DNA of 64,000 bases from Helichrysum umbraculigerum (lineage: Eukaryota > Streptophyta > Magnoliopsida > Asterales > Asteraceae), in NCBI GenBank assembly GCA_949592205.1, contig CATIUR010000002.1, forward strand, positions 4,000,501 through 4,064,500, in the 5' to 3' direction. Made by a program: the position numbers and the translations under genes. This document shows positions 56,412 through 64,000 of the stretch, one piece after another (position 1 is the stretch's first letter; each line of letters begins with the position of its first letter). The notes below the pieces were generated by a model, which was not told the origin of the DNA, searched no databases, and saw only the letters and a list, made by a program, of their open reading frames with translations.

Positions 56412-59041
56412 ATGTCTACTGAATCAATGGAAGGTATACAAGCTACAAAGATTCCCATGCTCAAACCTGATGAGTTTGAGCTATGGCAGACTAGGATTAG
56501 GCAATACATGTTGCTTACGGATTATATGATGTGGGAGGTGGTTATTAATGGACCAAACTATACTAAGGATGCAGATGGTAAAAAGGAAGAAAGACCACCA
56601 CCAAAGTCTGATGCAGAGAGAAAAGAAAGAGCAACAGAGTGGAAGGCATTAAGTACTCTACTTTTGTCTATTCCTAATGAGTATCAAAGAAAGTTTGAAA
56701 ACTGTGAAGATGCTCAGGTTCTTATGCAAGCAATTGTTAAGAGATTTGGTGGTAATGATAACACCAAGAAGAATAAGAGATCTCTTCTCAAACAACAGTT
56801 GAAAACTTTGCAGGTGTATAGTCTGAAACTCTGACTCAGACTTTTGATAGGTTTCAAAAACTTGTGGGTGATTTAGAAAATCACAATGTCAAGATTGATA
56901 AAGATGACTTGAACAGGAAGTTTCTAAGATCACTTGGTACAGATTGGAATATGTACACTGTGGGACTTAGACAAAGTCCAGATCTTGAAGAGAAAGAGAT
57001 TGAAGACCTGTACAATGATCTGAGGAATTTTGAGCCTGAAGTTCTAGCGTTGAAACAGTCCAATGGTGGCTCTAACAATGCTGCTTTTGTTTCTGTTGGT
57101 GAATCTGGTAGTTGTAGCACATCTGGTGCTAATGATAATGTATTGGAAGCATTCTTTGCAAGCCATGTGAATTCATCATTAACTACAGAAGATTTGGAGC
57201 AGGTTAGTGAAGAGGACCTGGAAGAGATGGATTTAAGATGGCAGATGGCCATGATTACAATCAGGGCAAAGAGGTTTATGCAGAGTTCTGGGAACAGAAA
57301 TTTTTCTTACAAGAGAGATGGTGTAGCTGGTTTTGACAAGAGCAAGGTGGAGTGTTTCAACTGTCACAAGATGGGACACTTTGCTAGGGAGTGCAAGAGC
57401 ACACAGGCTGGAGGATCTCAGAATGGTTTTGTAAGAAATAATTCTGGTCCTCAAAGAAGATTGATACCAGTTCAGAACACCACCTCAGATTCATTGGTTG
57501 CTCAAGATGGAATGGGAGGATTTGACTGGAGTGACCAAGAAGAGCTTGTAGTTCAGAATCAAGCTTTGATGGCTGTCACAGAAGAACCAGAGCCTTCAGA
57601 CATTCCATATGAGGTACAATCTAAATTATGTTCTCCTGCATGTAAGAAAATGGTTAAATTTTATAGGGATCATAATATGGTTGTGTGTAATGAATTAAAA
57701 GCTTGTAAGGAAAAGAGTCAACATGCCACTTTAGCTATTGAAAACTTAGAAAATCAGATAAAAGCTTATGAAAAGAATGAATCTCAATTTCACTTAGATA
57801 TTAAGTATCTAAATTGGGAAAAGAAAGCTTTACAAACAAAAGTTGATATGCTAAGTGCTAAGTTGGCTGAGGCAATTTCTGATAAGGAGTCAATAAAATT
57901 GAAAGTTGATGAGTTGGAAAATGTTTCAAAAGGTGTTCAAAACTTAATCAAGTCTCAAATTCATGATAAATTAAAACTTGGATTAGGTTACAACCTTAAT
58001 GCTGTTCCTCCACCTTATAATCATACTTATTTCCCACCTAAAAGTGATTTTGTTTTAGAAACACTTAAGGTAGGTGTGTCTGAGGAGGTTAAAAAGGTAG
58101 ATCCAGTTGTTAATTGTGATGATAATGTGAATTTTGATAAAGTTGAGGTATCTGATTGGACTGAGGAAGATGAGTGTGATAGTGATAGCTCATCTAGTGG
58201 TAATTCTGTGGATGGTAGTGTTAAGTATATTACTGGTCTAGTTTCTGAACTTAATAGTACTAAACTAGAAGAGGGTAAAAAGATGTTTGTTGAGAAAGCA
58301 AAGGCTCAGTTAGATCAAGTCAGGAAAACCAACAAGGCTAGTTCAGGTTTAGGATATGTACACAAAAAGGTCAATACTGAAACAAAAGACAAGTTGAAAT
58401 CTGAGTGTGATAAGTGTACATGTAAATCAAAGAAGTCTGAGTTACATGCTGCAAATAATGTGAATAAATCCATTCCCAGGGGTAATCAAAGAAATTGGAA
58501 CCAATTGGTTTCACAAAGGTTGGGTAATGGGTTTGAATGTGTGAAAAGAAAGTCATGTTTTATTTGTGGTAGATATAATCATCTTCAACGGGACTGTTAC
58601 TACAATCCTAAAAATAATAGGAACAGTGGTACAGGTCATGTGTTGATAAATAAGCCTAACAGAGGCAAGGCTGCAGCCCCTGTTAATGCTACAGCAGTGC
58701 CCCTGTCAACGGCTAACAGAGGCAAGACACGAACAGGGGAGGGTTTGACCACTGTCAGGCATGGTACCTCTGCTGGTATTAAACATTTCAAAAGAATGTA
58801 TATACCAAGTAAAGCTACCACTGCCAGGTTAATCAATACAAACTTAAAGGTGACCACTGTCAGACCATTAACCCCTGTCAGGTCTAAAACAGATTGTTTT
58901 TGGAGACATAAAAATGAGTGTAAATCTGAAGTGTCCAAAACCAATGCAGCATTGAGATCAATCACTGTCAAAAGGGTTGATGTCAAAGGTGCTCATGGGA
59001 AACCCAAAGCCAAATTGGTTTGGGTTCCCAAGAAAAACTAA
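56412..59041 (+). pseudogene. Sirevirus-like gag with one frameshift
   Basis: The start is the ATG at 56412 (MSTESMEGIQATKIPML). The frame is open to about 56822, where a net one-base loss shifts it, and the remaining gag continues in another frame to 59041. The N-terminal part matches the Copia gag domain (ELWQTRIRQYMLL, LLKQQLKTL, then RFQKLVGDLENHN). The first zinc knuckle is at about 57352-57395 (CFNCHKMGHFARECK). A long coiled-coil stretch at about 57640-57960 follows. A second zinc knuckle is at about 58555-58600 (CFICGRYNHLQRDC). After this comes a basic tail rich in Thr and Arg, part of which is encoded by the dispersed CTGTCAG-type motif. It is otherwise undamaged. Confidence 0.85.
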
Positions 59042-62000
59042 TTGTTTTTCTCATATATGTGCAGGGCAAGCCACCAAGCTTATGGCATATTGATTCTGGC
59101 TGTTCAAGACACATGACTGGAGACAGGAAAAAGCTACAGGACTTTAAAGCGTTTGCTGGAGGAGATGTAGCATTTGGAAGCAATCCTAAAGGAGGTAAAA
59201 TCACAGGTAAAGGTAAGGTAAAAAGCAGTAAGCTCACTTTCAATGATGTTTATTATGTTGAGCAATTGAGATACAATTTGCTTAGTGTGAGTCAAATCAC
59301 AGATAAGCAAAATCCTGTATATTTCACTGACACAGAATGCCTTATACTTTCTGAAAAACTCAAAATACCTGAAGATAAGATTTTAATGAGAGTTCCAAGA
59401 AAGGATAATGTATACTGTAGTGATTTAAACAAGATGGAATCTCAAAATGTTAACTGTCTCATTTCTAAAGCTACTGTATCTGAATCTGAACTATGGCATA
59501 GGAGGATGTGTCACTTGAATTTCAAGACCATGAATAAACTTGTTAGGAATAAGCTAGTGAGAGGCTTACCTGAAAAGTTATTTGAATGTAGTGACCACTG
59601 TGTAGCATGTCTCAAAGGCAAGCAACACAAGACCTCTTATAAGACCAAGCTTGTGAATACCAATACCACTCCCTTACACCTGTTACATATGGATTTGTTT
59701 GGCCCTACCAATGTAGCTAGTCAAGGGAAGAAATCTTACTGTTTGGTAATAACTGATGATTACTCTAGAATGAGTTGGGTGTTCTTTCTTAGGACTAAGG
59801 ATGAGACAGGTGAAATACTTAGATCATTCATAACTAGGATTGAGAATTCAACTAATCAAAAGGTTAAGATCATCAGGTGTGATAATGGGACAGAATTTAA
59901 GAATCATGAGATGAATAAGTTCTGTGAGGATAAAGGTATAGAAAGACAGTATAGTGCACCTAGGACTCCACAACAAAATGGAGTAGCTGAGAGGAGGAAT
60001 AGGACACTAATTGAGGCTGCTAGAAGCATGCTAGCAGATGCTAAACTACCAATGTCCTTTTGGGCAGAGGCAGTTAGCACTGCTTGTTATGTTTTGAATA
60101 GGATTTTGATTATTAAACCTCATAACAAGACACCCTATGAGTTATTCTTTAAGAGAAAACCTTTGGTTAGCTTTTTAAAACCATTTGGATGTCCTTGTAC
60201 TGTCTTAAATACCATAGATCATCTTGGTAAGTTTCAGAGTAAGGTAGATGAGGGTGTATTTGTTGGATACTCTATTCAAAGCAAGGCTTATAGAGTATTT
60301 AACAAAAGGACTAGGATCATAGAAGAGACCATGGATGTGACCTTTAATGAACATACATCAAATGTAGAAGGAAAAGGTCCAGAAGTTTTGTTTGATATTG
60401 ATGCACTAACCCATGCTTTTAGATATCCAGATTTGTCTATTAGTGCAGGTACAGATGCAGGTACAGATGCAGGTAATGATGCAGGTAAAGATGGGCATTC
60501 AACCTCAAGTCAAACTAAAAAGGATGACTTGAAGTATGTCTTGTTTCCTATTTGGACTCCAGATCCACCAGAAGTATTTCAACAGGAACAGGATCAACCA
60601 GAGAAAGATGCTTCGTCTGATGATTCAAATGGTTCACCTGGTAAAACTGGTGCAAGCAAGGGTGCAGATGATTTAACTTCACCAGATCATCAACCATTCA
60701 CTTCAAAGGGATCTCATACAGATCCAGAGCATGAGTCAGAGGAAGAGCATGATTCTCCAAAATTTGTTGAACAAAGTCCTCCATTTCAAGTTTTGGAAAG
60801 GACTTCTTTGTCAGATTCTGAAGCAACTCCAAAGTCATCAAAGGAAAGAGAGGAAAGAGAGTCTTTTTCAGACTCAGAGATAGATAATCTTTTGGGTTCT
60901 AATTTGGAAAGAGAACTACTTGATACTTCTACATCTAAGTATTTGGTTCATAAAGATCATTCTTTGGATTTGATTATTGGTGATATTATGACTCCTGTTC
61001 AGACAAGACATCAAACCAAGGTAAGAGAAGAAGATGTACATACTTCATTGTATGTATGTTTTCTTTCTCAGATGGAACCAAAGAAGGCAGTGGAGGCTCT
61101 CAAAGATCCAAGCTGGATTGAATCTATGCAGGAAGAATTGTTGCAATTCAAACTGCAAGATGTGTGGGATTTGGTTGATCTTCCAAAAGGAAAGAAAGCT
61201 ATAGGCACAAGATGGATCTTCAAGAACAAGAGAGATGAAAGAGGGATAGTTATCAAGAATAAGGCTCGGTTGGTAGCACAGGGGTACACACAGGAAGAAG
61301 GCATAGATTATGATGATGTCTTTGCCCCTGTTGCTAGAATAGAAGCTATTAGATTATTTTTAGCTTATGCATCTTATCAGGATTTCAAAGTTTATCAAAT
61401 GGATGTGAAGAGTGCTTTTCTTCATGGTCTAATTGATGATGAGGTGTATGTTTGCCAACCACCAGGGTTTGAAGATCCAACATATCCAGATAGAGTGTGC
61501 AGATTGAAGAAAGCATTGTATGGATTACATCAAGCTCCAAGAGCTTGGTATGATACTCTATCTGAGTACTTGCTCAAGAATGGATTCAAGCGAGGTACTA
61601 TTGACAAGACATTGTTTACCAAGAGGGTTCAAAGAGATATATTGCTGGTACAGGTGTATGTTGATGATATTATTTTCGGGTCTACAAGGGATTCATTGTG
61701 CAAAGAGTTTGAGGATTTAATGCATAAGAAGTTCAAGATGAGTTCAATGGGTGAACTCACATTCTTTTTAGGATTGCAGGTCAAGCAAAAGTTAGATGGA
61801 ATCTTTATTAACCAAGGGAAGTATGTGAAAGATATTTTGAATAAACTTGGTTATAAAGACGTGAAGGTAGCTAGCACTCCTATGGAGGCACATAAACATC
61901 TTAATTCTGATCCTGAGGGGGAGGAAGTAGATGTGCACTTATACAGGTCAATGATTGGTTCATTGATGTATTTAACTTCATCTAGACCTGATATAATGTT

Positions 62001-62601
62001 TGCAGTGTGTCTTTGTGCTAGATATCATACCAATCCAAAGCAGTCACACATGTATGCTGTGAAGAGGATCTTTAGATACTTGAAAGGTCAACCTGATTTG
62101 GGACTTTGGTATGCTAAAGGATCAGATTTTGAGCTTAAGGCTTTCACAGATAGTGACTATGGTGGTGAGAACATGGATCGAAAATCCACCAGTGGAGGAT
62201 GTCAATTTCTTGGAAATAGATTAGTGTCATGGCAATGTAAAAAGCAGACCACGGTTTCCACTTCTACAGCAGAAGCAGAATATGTTGCAGCATCAAGTTG
62301 CTGTGCACAGGTTCTTTGGATTCAGAATCAAATGCTGGATTATGGTTTGACTTTCATGAACACTCCTATTTATATTGATAATACTTCTGCTATTAGTATC
62401 ATTCAGAATCCAGTTAAGCATTCAAAAACCAAACACATTGAGATCAGATATCATTTTATACGAGATTGTTATGATAAAAGATTGATTCATATTTTTAAAA
62501 TTCATACTGATAATCAACTTGCAGATCTTTTTACAAAAGCATTTGATGTAGGAAGATTTACATTTTTGATAACTAATATTGGTATGATAAATCTCACATA
62601 G
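59020..62601 (+). CDS. Sirevirus-like pol polyprotein
   Basis: An uninterrupted frame of nearly 1,200 codons overlaps the end of gag by 22 bases in a different frame. It has no nearby ATG (the first codon of the open stretch is TTG), so ribosomal frameshifting or another mechanism is needed. Domains in order: aspartic protease (DSGCSRHMTGD near 59090), GAG-pre-integrase (LWHRRMCHLN), integrase zinc finger and D,D,E core (HMDLFGPT, CDNGTEFKN, TPQQNGVAERRNRT), a low-complexity acidic linker (about 60430-60960), reverse transcriptase (QMDVKSAFLHG, YVDDIIFGS near 61655), and RNase H (FTDSDYGG near 62145) ending IGMINLT. All key motifs seen are intact. Confidence 0.93.
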   Translation: MGSQEKLIVFLIYVQGKPPSLWHIDSGCSRHMTGDRKKLQDFKAFAGGDVAFGSNPKGGKITGKGKVKSSKLTFNDVYYVEQLRYNLLSVSQITDKQNPVYFTDTECLILSEKLKIPEDKILMRVPRKDNVYCSDLNKMESQNVNCLISKATVSESELWHRRMCHLNFKTMNKLVRNKLVRGLPEKLFECSDHCVACLKGKQHKTSYKTKLVNTNTTPLHLLHMDLFGPTNVASQGKKSYCLVITDDYSRMSWVFFLRTKDETGEILRSFITRIENSTNQKVKIIRCDNGTEFKNHEMNKFCEDKGIERQYSAPRTPQQNGVAERRNRTLIEAARSMLADAKLPMSFWAEAVSTACYVLNRILIIKPHNKTPYELFFKRKPLVSFLKPFGCPCTVLNTIDHLGKFQSKVDEGVFVGYSIQSKAYRVFNKRTRIIEETMDVTFNEHTSNVEGKGPEVLFDIDALTHAFRYPDLSISAGTDAGTDAGNDAGKDGHSTSSQTKKDDLKYVLFPIWTPDPPEVFQQEQDQPEKDASSDDSNGSPGKTGASKGADDLTSPDHQPFTSKGSHTDPEHESEEEHDSPKFVEQSPPFQVLERTSLSDSEATPKSSKEREERESFSDSEIDNLLGSNLERELLDTSTSKYLVHKDHSLDLIIGDIMTPVQTRHQTKVREEDVHTSLYVCFLSQMEPKKAVEALKDPSWIESMQEELLQFKLQDVWDLVDLPKGKKAIGTRWIFKNKRDERGIVIKNKARLVAQGYTQEEGIDYDDVFAPVARIEAIRLFLAYASYQDFKVYQMDVKSAFLHGLIDDEVYVCQPPGFEDPTYPDRVCRLKKALYGLHQAPRAWYDTLSEYLLKNGFKRGTIDKTLFTKRVQRDILLVQVYVDDIIFGSTRDSLCKEFEDLMHKKFKMSSMGELTFFLGLQVKQKLDGIFINQGKYVKDILNKLGYKDVKVASTPMEAHKHLNSDPEGEEVDVHLYRSMIGSLMYLTSSRPDIMFAVCLCARYHTNPKQSHMYAVKRIFRYLKGQPDLGLWYAKGSDFELKAFTDSDYGGENMDRKSTSGGCQFLGNRLVSWQCKKQTTVSTSTAEAEYVAASSCCAQVLWIQNQMLDYGLTFMNTPIYIDNTSAISIIQNPVKHSKTKHIEIRYHFIRDCYDKRLIHIFKIHTDNQLADLFTKAFDVGRFTFLITNIGMINLT

Positions 62602-63273
62602 TGTTTTGGTCTGGATTTGATACTAACAGGGATAAAATATATTGTATGTGACAGGGTCAGGTGTTGCCACTGTTAGCTTCATCATGATAACAGATGGTGC
62701 CACTGTTAGTCTACCTTTGCCACTGTCAATGTATTTTAAACCTCTGCTGTATATGTGTGTAATTTAACCCCTGCTAGTTGTTTTTCTTAGTTTAATATTG
62801 CAGGTTTCAGCCACTGTCAAGAGACATCACTTGAGCTGGAATTTAATGTTTTATTTGTTTCTTCTTATTTGTTTTGGTTAAAAAAAATAAAATAAAATAA
62901 AAAAATAAAAAAATCGTTGTCTAACTAAGCTAAGTTTATGCCCCTGTTAGTTCTAAGTTGGCGTTTCCTTGGTCGGATGCCCCTGCTAGACTATCAGCCG
63001 CTGCTAGCTTTGTTAGATGGTTAGAAAGGGTTGACTATAAATTGACAAGTGAGGTACCCCTGTTGGGTTTGTTTGTAAATTGTGCCCCTGTTGGGTATAA
63101 CCAGAAGTGCCACTACTAGTTCTATTTTTAGGGCTTGGCACTGTCATCAAATAAATACTCAAATACTTCACTTTTTCAATTACGCTTTCAAAATTTTCAA
63201 AACCCTTCAATAATCGCTCTCGCTTTGAGTTGTTTATTGTAATTCACTCTTCGTTCGTTCATCAATTACATCA
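62602..63273 (+). other. Spacer between pol and the env-like frame, rich in CCACTGTTAG-type motifs
   Basis: No coding region. About 13 motifs such as GCCACTGTTAG, CCCCTGTTAG and CCGCTGCTAG are spread over it. An A-rich low-complexity run occurs at about 62879-62915. It may act as the leader of the downstream frame. Confidence 0.6.
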
Positions 63274-64000
63274 ATGGCATCTTCATCAACATCTGATTCT
63301 GATCATTCTACGCTAAGTGTTCATTCTGAACACAACATGAGGGCTTTCTTGAATAAAGAACTTGCCGATGAGTATTTTCACCCTATCATCGATTTCTTGA
63401 GTAATTGTCCAGTTACTTATGCCCTTACTGTCGCTCCACGATTGATTCGATCACATATTCAGGAATTCTGGCAGAATGCAAAGGAAGGGAATGTTAATGG
63501 CATTACTCACATTCATTCCACTGTCAAGGGTCAGAAGGTAATGGTTACTGAGATTGTTCTAAGAGAGCTTTTACAGTTTGATGATGAAGGAGGAATTCTG
63601 GAATTACCGAGAGAAGATTTGTTTAAAGGCATTATGGATATGGGGTATGAAGGTTCAGGAAAGACAAGATCAGAATATACTTTCTTGAAGTCATGGTTTT
63701 GTCCTCAATGGAAGTTCTACATTCATACTTTTCTGGTATGTTTGTCTCAAAAGAGAACTAGTTTTAATGAATTTAGTTCTACTATTGCATATCCTATTAT
63801 CTGCTTGGCACAGGGTATTAAATTTAATATGTCTAGATTTATCTTAGATAATATGGTTAGGAATGTAAAGGGTGATACATTCGTTATGTACCCTAGATTT
63901 GTTCAGCTTTTATTGAATAATCAATTGTCAAATCTGCCAGCAGAGGATAGTGTGATTGTTAGTTCTACTCTATCTTTGAGGACTATTCAGGCTATGAATA
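63274..64000 (+). CDS. Env-like additional ORF of the Sirevirus-like element, 3' end outside the window
   Basis: The frame is open for 242 codons from the ATG at 63274 to the window end. It starts with a Ser-rich stretch (MASSSTSDSDH), followed by a region containing ALTVAPRLIRSHIQEFWQNA, a pattern I associate with the post-pol frames of Asteraceae Copia elements. No signal peptide or membrane segment is visible in this part. The term env-like follows the literature on position only; an envelope role has not been shown and none is visible here. Intact so far. Confidence 0.72.
   Translation, partial: MASSSTSDSDHSTLSVHSEHNMRAFLNKELADEYFHPIIDFLSNCPVTYALTVAPRLIRSHIQEFWQNAKEGNVNGITHIHSTVKGQKVMVTEIVLRELLQFDDEGGILELPREDLFKGIMDMGYEGSGKTRSEYTFLKSWFCPQWKFYIHTFLVCLSQKRTSFNEFSSTIAYPIICLAQGIKFNMSRFILDNMVRNVKGDTFVMYPRFVQLLLNNQLSNLPAEDSVIVSSTLSLRTIQAMN

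Larger units (their letters stand above)
55778..64000 (+). mobile_element. Sirevirus-like Ty1/Copia element, 3' end outside the window
   Basis: It has a 5' LTR, PBS, long gag with two zinc knuckles, pol in the Copia order (protease, integrase, RT, RNase H) and an additional env-like reading frame downstream of pol. This organisation is typical of the Sirevirus/SIRE lineage. It is nested in the leader of the Gypsy element that itself cut HSK-7. The 3' LTR and target duplication cannot be seen. A short motif of the form CC(A/C)CTGTTAG is scattered through LTR, gag and the pol-env spacer. Confidence 0.88.

Noticed and set aside
1..64000. CRISPR arrays, rRNA or tRNA genes, bacterial operons
   Set aside because: None seen. 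The tRNA-like matches are retrotransposon primer binding sites and the regular repeats are explained above.

Overview
The window is plant nuclear DNA. It is AT-rich, contains spliced eukaryotic genes, and is filled with LTR retrotransposons and hAT-type DNA transposons. The two host genes recognised are both plant nuclear genes: a plastid-targeted homoserine kinase (HSK, threonine biosynthesis) and EMC6 (a subunit of the ER membrane protein complex). The Gypsy and Copia polyproteins look like those common in Asteraceae genomes. That placement is an inference.

Layout. 1-4775: the first codons of an HSK copy, an upstream stretch without a firm gene, and a foldback MITE (2320-2883). 4776-14660: two EMC6 copies on the minus strand. 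Copy A is broken. Copy B (11162-12412) is a complete three-exon gene with an unusual C-terminus, and two related hAT MITEs sit in its upstream region. Between the two copies lies a complete hAT transposon (6769-10703) with an intact transposase, an 8-bp target duplication and a 169-bp tandem repeat. 14660-19425: a 5'-truncated Gypsy remnant with its 3' LTR, then an LTR-like stretch in reverse orientation.

20100-53658: a tandem array of chimeric units. Each unit joins, in plus-strand order, EMC6 fragments, an HSK copy (minus strand) and the 3' tail of a Copia element. Seven HSK copies lie in this array, and every one has the same TGA in place of a tryptophan codon that is conserved in the family. 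The array therefore looks like amplification of an already broken gene. Copies differ by further stops, frameshifts, an ATG-to-TTG start change and small deletions, and these differences are distributed as a mosaic. A young Gypsy chromovirus (27136-39880, 5-bp target duplication GTAAA, LTRs of about 3.46 kb) and a small non-autonomous LTR element (47178-48620, target duplication TAGGT) have inserted into the array.

53659-64000: HSK-7 is cut by the 5' LTR of a second Gypsy element. That element is itself interrupted by a Sirevirus-like Copia element with LTR, PBS, gag, pol and a downstream env-like reading frame that runs off the window.

The host genes do not form a working pathway here. EMC6 copy B is the only host gene that might still make protein. 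The HSK copies look like pseudogenes, although several keep long open frames. Many apparent open frames begin with TTG or GTG rather than ATG, and this was taken into account in choosing starts.
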